Origin: Microbispora sp. H11081
Lineage (GTDB): Bacteria; Actinomycetota; Actinomycetes; Streptosporangiales; Streptosporangiaceae
Reading direction: 5' to 3'
Length of the DNA stretch: 64,000 nucleotides
Assembly (NCBI RefSeq): GCF_012999535.1
Contig: NZ_JABBWV010000001.1
Location: 744,001-808,000 of the forward strand
Shown here one piece after another: positions 1 through 8,648 of the stretch. Each line of letters starts with the position of its first letter. The stretch's first letter is position 1. The translations under genes were made by a program, and so were the position numbers. Below the pieces are notes generated by a model. It was not told the origin of the DNA, made no database searches, and saw only the letters and a program-made list of their open reading frames with translations.

Positions 1-300
1 TCCCGCGCGGGCGCCATGACCTGCGCGGAGCTCACCGCCGTGGGGCTGCCCGCGGCGTTCGTGCCGCTGCCGCACGGCAACGGCGAGCAGCGCCTCAACG
101 CCGAGCCCATCGCGCGGGCCGGGGGCGGCCTGATCGTCGACGACGCGGAGCTGTCGGCCGCCTGGATCGTCGAGACGCTGCTGCCGATCCTGAACGACCC
201 CGAGCGCGTGGTCGCGATGTCCGAGGCCGCGTCGCGGATGGGCCGCAAGGACGCCGACATGACACTCGCCCGCAAGGTGCTGGAGATCGCTCACCGATGA
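1..300 (+). CDS. murG: MurG C-terminus, UDP-GlcNAc transferase (5' truncated)
   Basis: The window opens inside this gene; the frame is open from base 1. About 99 codons remain, beginning SRAGAMTCAELTAVGLPA, followed by FVPLPHGNGEQRLNA. This matches the MurG C-terminal half, where the SRAGA and GLP segments contact UDP-GlcNAc. MurG adds GlcNAc to lipid I to make lipid II on the cytoplasmic membrane face. Its stop overlaps the murC start in an ATGA junction, as expected in the division/cell-wall cluster. The N-terminal lipid-binding domain lies outside the window. Confidence 0.93.
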   Translation, partial: SRAGAMTCAELTAVGLPAAFVPLPHGNGEQRLNAEPIARAGGGLIVDDAELSAAWIVETLLPILNDPERVVAMSEAASRMGRKDADMTLARKVLEIAHR

Positions 301-1721
301 GTCTCGTCAAGCTCGTGGATCCCGTTCCCGCGGCCGACCTGGGACGGGTGCACTTCATCGGCATCGGTGGCGCCGGCATGTCCGGCATCGCCAGGATCCT
401 GCTCAAGCGGGGCGTGCCGGTGTCGGGCAGCGACGCGCGGCCCTCTGAGCAGCTGACCGAGCTGCGCGAGCTGGGCGCGGTCATCCACGTCGGCCACGCC
501 GCCTCCCACATCAAGGACGTGGACACGGTCGTGGTGTCCACCGCGATCCGCGACTCCAACCCCGAGCTGGGGGAGGCGCTGCGGCAGGACCTGCGGGTGA
601 TCCCCCGCGCCGCCGCGCTGGCGTCGGTCATGGCCGGCCGCACCGGCATCGCCGTCGCGGGCACCCACGGCAAGACCACGACCACCTCGATGCTCACGGT
701 CGCGTTGCAGAAATGCGGGCAGGACCCGTCGTACTGCGTCGGCGGGCAGCTCGTGACGACCGGGCTCGGCGCCGACGACGGCGCGGGCGACGTGTTCGTG
801 GCGGAGGCCGACGAGAGCGACGGCTCGTTCCTCATGCTCGCGCCCGGCATCGCCGTGGTCACCAACGTCGAGGCCGACCACCTCGACAACTACGGCGACC
901 CCCAGGCCGTGCACGACAGCTTCGCCCGCTTCGTCGAGCGGATCGGGTCGCTGCTCGTGGTCTGCGCCGACGACCCGGGCGCCGCCGCCCTCGTGCCGAT
1001 CGCGCGCGAGCGCGGCCTGACCGTCGTGACGTACGGCGAGAGCGAGGGAGCCGACCTGCGCGCGACCGGCGTCGTGCCGCGCGGCTTCGGCGTCGACTTC
1101 GCCGTGGAGCTCGGCCCCGGCGCGCCGGGGGGACCCGGACGCGGCGAGGTGCGTCTCGCCGTGCCGGGCAGGCACAACGCGCTCAACGCCACCGCGGTGA
1201 TCGCCGTGGCCCTTCACCTCGGTCTGCGCTTCGACGATGTCAAGGAAGGGCTGGCCGCGTTCGGCGGGGCCAAGCGGCGGTTCGAGTCGAAGGGCGAGGC
1301 CGGGGGCGTGACGGTCTACGACAGCTACGCCCACCACCCGACCGAGCTGACCGCCGACCTGCGCGCCGCCCGCGACGTGGTGTCAGGCGACGGCCGGGTC
1401 ATCGCGGTCTTCCAGCCGCACCTCTACTCGCGCACGCGCTTCTTCGCCGACGAGTTCGGCGCGGCGCTCGGCCTCGCCGACGAGGTGGTCGTGCTGGACG
1501 TGTACGGCGCCCGCGAGGATCCCGAGCCCGGGGTCTCCGGCGCGCTCGTCGCGGGGAAGGTCTCGCTCCCCGCCGGGCAAGTCGTCTACGCGCCCGACCG
1601 GCAGGCCGTGCCGGCGCTCGTCGCCGGCCTGGCCCGCGCCGGCGACATCGTGCTCACGATGGGCGCGGGAGACGTGACGGAGCTGGGCCCGAGGATCGTC
1701 GCGGAGCTGTCCGCGAGGTGA
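297..1721 (+). CDS. murC: UDP-N-acetylmuramate--L-alanine ligase
   Basis: 474 aa, a normal length for MurC, which adds L-Ala to UDP-MurNAc with ATP in the cytoplasm. Visible motifs: the N-terminal Rossmann motif HFIGIGGAGMSGIA (residues 19-32), the Mur-ligase P-loop GTHGKTTTTS (about 122-131), EADESDGSF in the central domain, and YAHHPTE with QPHLYSRT in the C-terminal domain. The ATG start overlaps the murG stop by 4 bases, suggesting translational coupling. Two 13-base copies of GGAGCGTGGGGGA follow the stop, just before ftsQ. Confidence 0.97.
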   Translation: MSLVKLVDPVPAADLGRVHFIGIGGAGMSGIARILLKRGVPVSGSDARPSEQLTELRELGAVIHVGHAASHIKDVDTVVVSTAIRDSNPELGEALRQDLRVIPRAAALASVMAGRTGIAVAGTHGKTTTTSMLTVALQKCGQDPSYCVGGQLVTTGLGADDGAGDVFVAEADESDGSFLMLAPGIAVVTNVEADHLDNYGDPQAVHDSFARFVERIGSLLVVCADDPGAAALVPIARERGLTVVTYGESEGADLRATGVVPRGFGVDFAVELGPGAPGGPGRGEVRLAVPGRHNALNATAVIAVALHLGLRFDDVKEGLAAFGGAKRRFESKGEAGGVTVYDSYAHHPTELTADLRAARDVVSGDGRVIAVFQPHLYSRTRFFADEFGAALGLADEVVVLDVYGAREDPEPGVSGALVAGKVSLPAGQVVYAPDRQAVPALVAGLARAGDIVLTMGAGDVTELGPRIVAELSAR

Positions 1722-1755
1722 GCCGGAGCGTGGGGGACCGGAGCGTGGGGGACAG

Positions 1756-2427
1756 GTGAGGCGGGCGGTCCGGCGTTCGGCCCTCGCCACCCTGCTGACC
1801 GGCGGGGTGGTGGGCGTCGCCACGTGGGTCGTGTTCTTCTCGCCCGTACTCGGCGTGCGGGAGGTCGAGGTCACCGGCAACAGCCGCATTCCCGCCGAGC
1901 AGGTGCGTCAGGCGGCGGGGGTGCGGACGGGCACGCCGCTCGCCACGGTGGACCTGGCCGCCGTCGAACGTCGGCTCCGGGCCATGGTGACGGTCGAGTC
2001 CGCCTCCGTCGACCGCGGCTGGCCGGGGACGTTGCGCGTCAGCGTGGTCGAGCGCGTGCCCGCCGCCGCCGTGCCCCTGGGCGAGACGACGGCGGTGGTC
2101 GACCGCTACGGGGTCGTCCTGCAGCAGGTGACGGTGGCGCCGCCCCGGCTGCCGGTGCTGCGGGTCCAGCGGGCGGCCGCGGACGACCCCGCGACCAGGG
2201 CCGGGCTCACCGTGCTGCGGGCACTGCCGGAGAGCGTGCTGGAACGGCTGCGGGAGGTGCGCGTCCCCTCGCCCCGGTCGATAACGCTGAAGCTCACGGA
2301 CGGCCGGACGGTCACCTGGGGTGACGCGGGGCGCTCGGCGCAGAAGGGACGCGTCCTGCTCGCCGCGCTCGCCAAGCCGGGAACCAGCTACGATGTCAGC
2401 TCGCCGCAGGTGGTGACGGTCAGGTGA
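1756..2427 (+). CDS. ftsQ: Cell division protein FtsQ/DivIB
   Basis: 223 aa from a GTG start. A short basic N-terminus is followed by one membrane segment (about residues 9-30), then a POTRA-type domain beginning VREVEVTGNSRIP and an FtsQ-type region with VVERVPAA and VVDRYGVVL. FtsQ is a bitopic divisome protein that links FtsB/FtsL to late septal synthesis. It sits 34 bases after murC and 5' of ftsZ, the usual actinobacterial place. The cytoplasmic N-terminus is very short. Confidence 0.93.
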   Translation: MRRAVRRSALATLLTGGVVGVATWVVFFSPVLGVREVEVTGNSRIPAEQVRQAAGVRTGTPLATVDLAAVERRLRAMVTVESASVDRGWPGTLRVSVVERVPAAAVPLGETTAVVDRYGVVLQQVTVAPPRLPVLRVQRAAADDPATRAGLTVLRALPESVLERLREVRVPSPRSITLKLTDGRTVTWGDAGRSAQKGRVLLAALAKPGTSYDVSSPQVVTVR

Positions 2428-2532
2428 GATTTCTCACGGACCGGGAACGCGTGATCGCAGTCCTTCGCAGGGCGGGGCATCGTGCGAATAGGACAGCCCG
2501 CGACACGCCGGACGGCCTTGCGGCGCGGTTAG

Positions 2533-2562
2533 TTGACCCTGGGGGACGCGCAACCCTACTGT
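2533..2562 (+). promoter_or_regulatory. Candidate sigma-70-like promoter upstream of ftsZ
   Basis: TTGACC (2533-2538) and TACTGT (2557-2562) are separated by 18 bases in the 248-base ftsQ-ftsZ gap. Downstream is an AT-rich island (about 2580-2620) with the inverted arms AACTCT (2587-2592) and AGAGTT (2612-2617) and a TTGACA at 2580-2585. ftsZ is commonly driven by its own promoters in actinobacteria. The assignment here is by motif only. Confidence 0.4.
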
Positions 2563-2675
2563 CCGTATCAATCCTCAGGTTGACATAACTCTAAATCTCA
2601 ACTTGAGGGTGAGAGTTCAGAAGACACGCGGGCCCTGCCCGCATGAAACGCAAACGAGCGGAAAGGCCCCTCGTC

Positions 2676-4130
2676 GTGGCAGCACCGCAAAACTACCTCG
2701 CGGTCATCAAGGTCGTCGGCATCGGCGGCGGCGGAGTGAACGCCGTCAACCGGATGATCGAGGAGGGACTCAAGGGCGTCGAGTTCATCGCCATCAACAC
2801 TGACGCCCAGGCGCTGCTGATGAGTGACGCCGACGTGAAGCTCGACGTGGGGCGCGAGCTCACCCGGGGCCTCGGCGCGGGCGCCAACCCGGAGGTGGGC
2901 CGCAAGGCCGCCGAGGACCACCGCGAGGAGATCGAGGAGGTCCTCAAGGGCGCCGACATGGTCTTCGTGACCGCGGGCGAGGGAGGCGGCACCGGCACCG
3001 GTGGCGCGCCGGTCGTGGCCAGCATCGCCCGCTCGCTCGGCGCACTCACGATAGGAGTCGTCACCCGGCCCTTCAGCTTCGAGGGCAAGCGCCGGGCGAT
3101 GCAGGCCGAGGCCGGCATAGAGACCCTCCGCGAGGAGGTCGACACGCTGATCGTCATTCCGAACGACCGGCTGCTGTCGATCTCCGACCGCCAGGTGAGC
3201 GTGCTCGACGCCTTCAAGGCCGCCGACCAGGTGCTGCTGTCCGGTGTGCAGGGCATCACCGACCTCATCACCACGCCCGGTCTGATCAACCTGGACTTCG
3301 CCGACGTGAAGTCGGTCATGTCGGGGGCGGGCTCCGCCCTCATGGGCATCGGCCACGCCAGGGGCGACGACCGGTCGGTCGCCGCCGCCGAGATGGCGGT
3401 CTCCAGCCCGCTGCTGGAGGCGAGCATCGACGGCGCCCACGGCGTGCTGCTGTCCATCGCGGGCGGCTCCGACCTCGGCCTCTTCGAGATCAACGAGGCG
3501 GCGCAGCTCGTCAGCAACGCCGCCGCGGTCGACGCCAACATCATCTTCGGCACGGTCATCGACGACGCGCTCGGCGACGAGGTGCGGGTCACGGTCATCG
3601 CGGCCGGCTTCGACGAGCCCGCCCCGGCCAAGCCGGTGGCCGCGCCGCTGTCGCGCCCGCAGCAGTCCGCCCGGCCCGCGCAGCCCGCGCCCGCCGCGCG
3701 TCCCGCGCCCGCCCCGGCCAAGCCGGAGCCGCGCGCGGAGACCGCGCAGCCGCCCGTGCGGCCGGCGACCGTGGCGCAGCCCGCTCCCGCCCAGCCCGCG
3801 AGCCCGGCGCAGCCGGTGACCCCGCTGCCGGTGAACGCGACGCCGGTGAACGCCGCCCCGCAGCAGGCCCAGCCCGCGAGCCAGCAGGTCGCGCCGCAGA
3901 CGGCGTCCGCGCCGCAGGCCCAGCAGGCCGACCCGGTCACGCCGTTCCCGCGCGACGCGCAGGCCGACGGCGTACGCGACCAGGGCGCCACCGGGCCGCT
4001 GTCGATCCCGCGGCCCGCTCCCGAGCCGCCGACCCCGATCACCTCCAGGGCCTCGCAGCCGGGTCCCCGGCGCCCGGTGGTGTTCGAGGAGCAGGAGGAG
4101 GAGCTCGACGTGCCGGACTTCCTCAAGTGA
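2676..4130 (+). CDS. ftsZ: Cell division protein FtsZ
   Basis: 484 aa tubulin-like GTPase that forms the Z-ring. GTG at 2676 is chosen because it yields the family N-terminus [20 protein letters not shown] and has a GAAAGG ribosome site 9 bases upstream; an in-frame ATG at 2643 would add 11 atypical residues. The tubulin signature [10 protein letters not shown] and NTDAQAL are present. The GTPase body ends near residue 315. A long Pro/Ala/Gln-rich linker follows, and the protein ends in the conserved partner-binding tail DVPDFLK. The linker, roughly 150 residues, is long but typical of actinomycetes. Confidence 0.98.
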   Translation: MAAPQNYLAVIKVVGIGGGGVNAVNRMIEEGLKGVEFIAINTDAQALLMSDADVKLDVGRELTRGLGAGANPEVGRKAAEDHREEIEEVLKGADMVFVTAGEGGGTGTGGAPVVASIARSLGALTIGVVTRPFSFEGKRRAMQAEAGIETLREEVDTLIVIPNDRLLSISDRQVSVLDAFKAADQVLLSGVQGITDLITTPGLINLDFADVKSVMSGAGSALMGIGHARGDDRSVAAAEMAVSSPLLEASIDGAHGVLLSIAGGSDLGLFEINEAAQLVSNAAAVDANIIFGTVIDDALGDEVRVTVIAAGFDEPAPAKPVAAPLSRPQQSARPAQPAPAARPAPAPAKPEPRAETAQPPVRPATVAQPAPAQPASPAQPVTPLPVNATPVNAAPQQAQPASQQVAPQTASAPQAQQADPVTPFPRDAQADGVRDQGATGPLSIPRPAPEPPTPITSRASQPGPRRPVVFEEQEEELDVPDFLK

Positions 4131-4163
4131 CGTCGCCGGCCCGCACCGCCGGGGGCGCGGTCC

Positions 4164-4862
4164 GTGCGTGACCGGCGCGAGGAACTGGCCGCGGCCCTGG
4201 CCGAGGTGGAGCGGCGCGTCGAGGACGCCTGCGCGGCCGCCGGCCGGTCGCGGTCGGAGATCACCCTGATCGCGGTGACCAAGACCTACCCGGCCTCCGA
4301 CGTACGGCTGCTCGCCGAGCTGGGCGTGTCGAACGTCGGGGAGAACCGCGACCAGGAGGCGGCGGCCAAGGCCGCCGAGTGCGCCGGTCTCGGCCTCACC
4401 TGGCACTTCATCGGCCAGTTGCAGACCAACAAGGTGCGTTCCGTCGTCTCCTACGCCCGCATGATCCACTCGGTGGACCGCGCCCGCCTGGTGGACGCGC
4501 TGAGCCGCGAGGCCGTGCGCGCGGGGCGCGAGGTTGACTGCCTCATCCAGGTCGGACTGGGTGAGGGGGCGGGACGCGGCGGCGTCGCGCCCGAGGAGGC
4601 GCCGGCGCTCGCCGGGCTCCTCGCGAAGGCGGAGGGGCTGCGCCTGCGCGGGGTGATGGCGGTCGCCCCGCTGGGCGAGGACCCGGGCGCGGCGTTCGCC
4701 CGGCTGCGGGCCGTCGCCGAGCGGATCCGCGAGGAACATCCCGCCGCGGACGTCATATCGGCCGGAATGAGTGGAGACATCCCTCAGGCTGTGATGAACG
4801 GCGCGACACACCTGCGAGTCGGTACGGCGTTGCTCGGCCGCAGAAAGCCCTTCGTCAGGTAA
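4164..4862 (+). CDS. PLP homeostasis protein, YggS/YlmE family
   Basis: 232 aa, GTG start. It matches the YggS/PROSC (alanine-racemase-N fold) family: LIAVTKTYP carries the PLP lysine, followed by GVSNVGENRDQE, TWHFIGQLQTNKV and MSGDIPQAV near the C-terminus. Members bind PLP and buffer B6 and amino-acid pools; no catalytic activity is firmly assigned. In many actinobacteria pgeF (ylmD) lies between ftsZ and this gene. Here only 33 bases separate them, so pgeF is missing at this site. Confidence 0.93.
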   Translation: MRDRREELAAALAEVERRVEDACAAAGRSRSEITLIAVTKTYPASDVRLLAELGVSNVGENRDQEAAAKAAECAGLGLTWHFIGQLQTNKVRSVVSYARMIHSVDRARLVDALSREAVRAGREVDCLIQVGLGEGAGRGGVAPEEAPALAGLLAKAEGLRLRGVMAVAPLGEDPGAAFARLRAVAERIREEHPAADVISAGMSGDIPQAVMNGATHLRVGTALLGRRKPFVR

Positions 4863-4996
4863 TGTCCCCCAAGTGGACCATGGTGTCCGCGCTCAGGCAG
4901 AGGTCGATCAGCGGTGAGCTCAAAGGGGGGTACGGCTACCGCCCTGGCCTTCCGAAGGGACCTTGAAGGCACCAGTAACGCGGAGGACGACGAGCG

Positions 4997-5524
4997 ATGG
5001 CCGGCGCGATGCGCAAGATGGCGGTCTACCTCGGTCTCGTGGAGGACGACCGCTACGAAGACAGGTACGCGGCAGAGTACGGCTCCGACGAGGAGTACGG
5101 CGACGAGGACTACGAGTCGCCGCGGCGGGGCTTCGCCGGATCCTCGGGCACGCACGCCGGGCCTCTGGAGCGCGACGAGGACACCGAGACGGCCGTCCCC
5201 GCCCCCCGTCCCCCCACGACCGTGCTTGAGCGCCGCACGACGGATCTGGCGCGCATCACCACCCTGCACCCCCGGACGTACAACGAGGCGCGGACGATCG
5301 GAGAGCACTTCCGCGAGGGCACACCGGTCATCATGAATCTGACTGAGATGGTCGACAGCGACGCGAAACGCCTTGTCGATTTCGCGGCAGGTCTCGTCTT
5401 TGGCCTACACGGCAGCATCGAACGTGTTACCAACAAGGTGTTCCTGTTGTCCCCCGCCAACGTTGAGGTGACCGCCGAGGACAAGGCCAGAATCGCGGAA
5501 CGCGGCTTCTTCAACCAGAGCTAG
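4997..5524 (+). CDS. sepF: Cell division protein SepF
   Basis: 175 aa. The N-terminus [18 protein letters not shown] is the SepF amphipathic membrane-targeting helix. A variable acidic linker (about residues 20-80) follows, then the SepF core with [38 protein letters not shown] and KVFLLSP. SepF anchors FtsZ to the membrane in actinobacteria, which lack FtsA and ZipA. ATG 4997 has GGAGG 10 bases upstream; an in-frame ATG at 5009 would also preserve the targeting helix. Confidence 0.95.
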   Translation: MAGAMRKMAVYLGLVEDDRYEDRYAAEYGSDEEYGDEDYESPRRGFAGSSGTHAGPLERDEDTETAVPAPRPPTTVLERRTTDLARITTLHPRTYNEARTIGEHFREGTPVIMNLTEMVDSDAKRLVDFAAGLVFGLHGSIERVTNKVFLLSPANVEVTAEDKARIAERGFFNQS

Positions 5525-5607
5525 AGTTCCCTACATGAACAGTGACCGGCTGAACGGAGCCCGAGCGGCCCGAGGACGGCTGGACCGAGTGGAGGTGGGG
5601 CTCGACC

Positions 5608-5895
5608 GTGGGGATCATTAGCGAGATCTTGGTCATCGCCCTGACCCTCTTCCTGGTTCTGCTGATCGGCAGAATGATCATAGATACGGTGCAGGCGTTC
5701 GCCCGCGCCTGGCGGCCCACCGGGGTCGTCCTGGTGCTGGCGGAGGTCGTCTACACGGTGACCGACCCGCCTCTCAGGTTCCTCCGCCGTTTCATTCCGC
5801 CCCTCAGGTTGGGTACGGTGGCCTTTGACCTGAGCTTCACAGTGCTGTTCATTGTGGTTTTGGTCTTGATCCAAGTCGTGAACGCGCTTCGTTGA
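5608..5895 (+). CDS. YggT/YlmG family membrane protein
   Basis: 95 aa, GTG start with GGAGG upstream. Two hydrophobic helices (about residues 3-25 and 70-94) flank the YggT signature YTVTDPPLRFLRRFIPPLRLG. YlmG/YggT proteins sit between sepF and divIVA across Gram-positives and have been linked to cell-envelope and division processes, but the biochemical role is unclear. The length and position are exactly those of the family. Confidence 0.92.
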   Translation: MGIISEILVIALTLFLVLLIGRMIIDTVQAFARAWRPTGVVLVLAEVVYTVTDPPLRFLRRFIPPLRLGTVAFDLSFTVLFIVVLVLIQVVNALR

Positions 5896-5944
5896 TCGGG
5901 TACCGTCCGACCGGACAGACTCCAAGCGCGCCAAGGAGACCCAA

Positions 5945-6808
5945 ATGCCGTTGACGCCCGCCGATGTGCGGAACAAGCAGTTCAGTACCACCCGGCTGAG
6001 GCCGGGGTACGACGAGGAGGAGGTCGACGCGTTCCTCGACGAGGTCGAGGCCGAGTTGGACCGACTCATCCAGGAGAACGAGGAGCTCCGCGCGAAGCTG
6101 GCCGAGTGCCTCCGGGGCAAGGTCCCCGGGGGCATGGGCATGCCCGGCGCCATGCAGATGGCGCCCGCCCCCGTGGCCGAGCCGAAGCCCGAGATGATGG
6201 CCCCCCAGCCGGAGCCGATCAAGCCTCCGGAGCCGGCCCGTCCCGAGCCGGTGCCGGTCGGCATGGGCCTGCCGCCCGCGGAAGACAACATGGACACCGC
6301 GGCCCGCGTGCTCGCGCTCGCACAGCAGACGGCGGACCAGGCGATCGCCGACGCCCGCCGCGAGGCGGACGAGACGGTGACCCGCGCCAGGCGTGAGGCC
6401 GACGACATCCTCGGCAAGGCCCGTCGCCAGGCCGAGCAGATCATCGGCGACGCCCGCGCCCGCGCGGAGACGCTCGAGCGCGACGCGCAGGAGCGGCACC
6501 GTCAGGCCATGGGCACCCTGGTGCAGACCCGCGACGAGCTGGAGCGCAAGGTCGAGGAGCTGCGCAGCTTCGAGCGTGAGTACCGCAGCCGCCTCAAGCT
6601 CTACCTGGAGAACCAGCTCGCCGAGCTGAACGTCGCCGGTGAGGGCAGCGGAGGCTTCCCGATCGTGGGCGCCGCCCCGGCCATGGCCCACGCCGTCGCC
6701 CCCGGTCCGCAGCAGATGGGCGCCGCCCCCAACCCCTTCGGTCAGGAGCCCTCGCAGCATTCCGGCGCCTTTCCCGGTCCCGACGGCCCCCACAACGACC
6801 GCCGGTAA
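5945..6808 (+). CDS. divIVA: Polar growth/septum protein DivIVA (Wag31)
   Basis: 287 aa, RBS AAGGAG. The N-terminal DivIVA lipid-binding domain (MPLTPADVRNKQFSTTRLRPGYDEEEVD, residues 1-28) leads into a first coiled coil. A Pro/Met-rich linker (about 55-110) follows, then a long coiled coil (about 115-235) rich in Ala, Arg and Glu, and a Pro/Gly-rich tail. DivIVA marks curved membrane at poles and septa and is needed for apical growth in filamentous actinomycetes. It closes the division cluster; the next gene starts 45 bases downstream on the same strand. Confidence 0.96.
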   Translation: MPLTPADVRNKQFSTTRLRPGYDEEEVDAFLDEVEAELDRLIQENEELRAKLAECLRGKVPGGMGMPGAMQMAPAPVAEPKPEMMAPQPEPIKPPEPARPEPVPVGMGLPPAEDNMDTAARVLALAQQTADQAIADARREADETVTRARREADDILGKARRQAEQIIGDARARAETLERDAQERHRQAMGTLVQTRDELERKVEELRSFEREYRSRLKLYLENQLAELNVAGEGSGGFPIVGAAPAMAHAVAPGPQQMGAAPNPFGQEPSQHSGAFPGPDGPHNDRR

Positions 6809-6853
6809 GCAGTGGCGGGTCCCACAAGGACCCGGTAGCTCGGAGAACCCCCC

Positions 6854-8299
6854 GTGATCCTCATCAGTGCCGCACTGGTCCTCGCCGCAATCGTCCTGCT
6901 CATCGCGGGCGTCGTGCTGGGGACACCCCCTCTCGTGATGTGGTCGATCGTCGTCAGCGTGCTGTCGGCGGTCTGCCTGCTGATCGGGGCACTGCTGAGG
7001 CGCCATGAGCTGTTCCCGGCCGGCGGGCGTGCCGCCGAGGGAACGGCTCCCACCCCCCAGGGTTCGTCCGTGCCCCAGCTCGCGCACGTCGGTGCCGTGG
7101 GCGGGGCGTACGGCGGAGCCCTCGCAGGGGCGCCGGCGCATCCGGTGGCGACGCCCATGGTGGCGGCACCGCCGGTCGCGCATCAGGGGGCGCTGCCCCC
7201 GCAGACCTTCCCGTCCCCTCCACCCCAGCGGACGGGACCGATGGCGTGGCCACCCGCCGTCCCGGGGCGCGGCCTCGCCCCCGACGCGATCGTCCTCGTG
7301 ATCCCCGGGCGCAAGCGCTTCCACCTGGCCACCTGCCGCCAGCTCGCCGGGCGAGAGACCGAGGAGCTGACCCACGAGGAGGCGCGCGAGGAGGGCTTCA
7401 CCCCGTGCACCACCTGCCTCCCCGAGGCCTCCGCCCGTACGGCGGAGCCGGAGGAGGCGAGCCTGCGCGCGGAAGCCGCCCCCACGCCCACTCCGACGAG
7501 CACCACGTCCCCGACGCCCTCGACCATCACGCCCTCGACCACCACGCCCTCGACCACGACGCCTTCGGCCGGGACCCCCGGCACGACCGGCCAGGAACCG
7601 ACCCGCTCCACGCCCGCTGATCCGGAGTCGCCCTTCGCGCGGCCTCCTCAGCCCGGCGTCCCGGGGCCGCGCCTGCCCGAGTCCGCCGACGAGCCGTCCG
7701 CCGACGAGCCGTCCGGAGAGGGAGACAAGCCAGTCGAGCCGTCCGGGGAGAGCGACAAGCAAGGACCGGTGGACTGGTTCGGCCGGTCCCCGGGTCCTGC
7801 GGGCGACGAGACGGACGAGTCGGCCACCGACACCGCGGAGCACGACTGGTTCAGGCCAGGCCGGGGATCCCGGCCGTGGGATCCCGCACGGTCCAAGGCC
7901 GCGGAGACGGCGAAGGACACACCGCCGTCCACGGACGGTGAGGAGGAGCCCGGCGACGCTCACAAGGACCGGCACGACCAGCAGGACCAGGGCGAGCCCG
8001 GCGCGGACGCCCCCACGCCCTCGCACGCGGGGGCCGCAGAGCCGGTGGAGCCGGCAGAGATCCGTGAATCCGGGCGCGCCGGATTGGCGGCCTCGGCCGG
8101 CTCCACCACCGGCTCCACGCCCGTGACACCGTCCGAGGACGGGGACACGCAGGTGCGGGTCATGGTCGGCACCCGGCGCTACCACGCCGCCGGCTGCCCA
8201 CTGATCGCCGGTACGAACGACGCCGGCGTCGAGACCATGACACGGGCCGAGGCCGACGAGGCGGGCCTCACCCCCTGCTCGGTCTGCCGGAACGACTGA
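6854..8299 (+). CDS. Membrane protein with two HxxxC...CxxC repeats (unrecognised)
   Basis: 481 aa, GTG start after GGAG. Two adjacent N-terminal membrane helices (about residues 2-22 and 27-47) are followed by a soluble, mostly disordered chain of Pro, Thr, Ser and acidic residues. Within it are two copies of a roughly 45-residue module: RFHLATCRQL...GFTPCTTC (about residues 153-192) and RYHAAGCPLI...GLTPCSVC at the extreme C-terminus. The His, first Cys and paired Cys could form a metal site, similar to small Cys-cluster modules found beside nucleases and Ada-type proteins. It follows divIVA closely, so a polar or septal role is possible but untested. Confidence 0.75.
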   Translation: MILISAALVLAAIVLLIAGVVLGTPPLVMWSIVVSVLSAVCLLIGALLRRHELFPAGGRAAEGTAPTPQGSSVPQLAHVGAVGGAYGGALAGAPAHPVATPMVAAPPVAHQGALPPQTFPSPPPQRTGPMAWPPAVPGRGLAPDAIVLVIPGRKRFHLATCRQLAGRETEELTHEEAREEGFTPCTTCLPEASARTAEPEEASLRAEAAPTPTPTSTTSPTPSTITPSTTTPSTTTPSAGTPGTTGQEPTRSTPADPESPFARPPQPGVPGPRLPESADEPSADEPSGEGDKPVEPSGESDKQGPVDWFGRSPGPAGDETDESATDTAEHDWFRPGRGSRPWDPARSKAAETAKDTPPSTDGEEEPGDAHKDRHDQQDQGEPGADAPTPSHAGAAEPVEPAEIRESGRAGLAASAGSTTGSTPVTPSEDGDTQVRVMVGTRRYHAAGCPLIAGTNDAGVETMTRAEADEAGLTPCSVCRND

Positions 8300-8312
8300 C
8301 CGTCGTCCCGGG

Positions 8313-8648
8313 TCAGCCCTCCCCGAAGCGGACGCGTAGTTCCGCCATCTTGGACCGGAGCTCGCTCTCCGTGAACACGCCCTTGTCCATCAGCGCGTGC
8401 GCGACGGCCAGCGCGGAACGCGCGTGGACCGGGAAGCGGCGATAGACGGTCTCTCCGAGCCGGTCCTCGGTCTGCCGGCGTTCCAGGGTGTCCAGCGCGC
8501 CTCCCGAGGCCAGGCACTCGCAGGTGGACTGCATCCGGCGTTCCCACGGCGTGCGGACCCGGTCCAGTGACGGCAGGTCGGTGTCGCCGCGCTCCCCGAT
8601 GGCGTCGAGCGTCTCCATGAGCACCGCGTAGGGCGTCTCACCGTTCAC
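8313..8648 (-). CDS. Small NHase/SCNase accessory protein (P14K/P15K-like)
   Basis: 111 aa, GTG start overlapping the stop of the upstream alpha-type subunit (GTGA). It resembles the N-terminal part of nitrile hydratase beta subunits: WERRMQSTCECLASGG aligns with WEMDTYVTCECLAWRG in the third upstream gene. Small proteins of this kind (NHase P14K, thiocyanate hydrolase P15K) follow the catalytic subunits and assist cobalt insertion and cysteine oxidation. The last-in-operon position fits that role, which is inferred. Confidence 0.72.
   Translation of the reverse strand: MNGETPYAVLMETLDAIGERGDTDLPSLDRVRTPWERRMQSTCECLASGGALDTLERRQTEDRLGETVYRRFPVHARSALAVAHALMDKGVFTESELRSKMAELRVRFGEG

Noticed and set aside
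2598..4811. 737-codon frame antisense to ftsZ and yggS
   Set aside because: High GC gives long open antisense frames; the sense strand encodes FtsZ with all motifs, and the antisense product has no recognisable domain.
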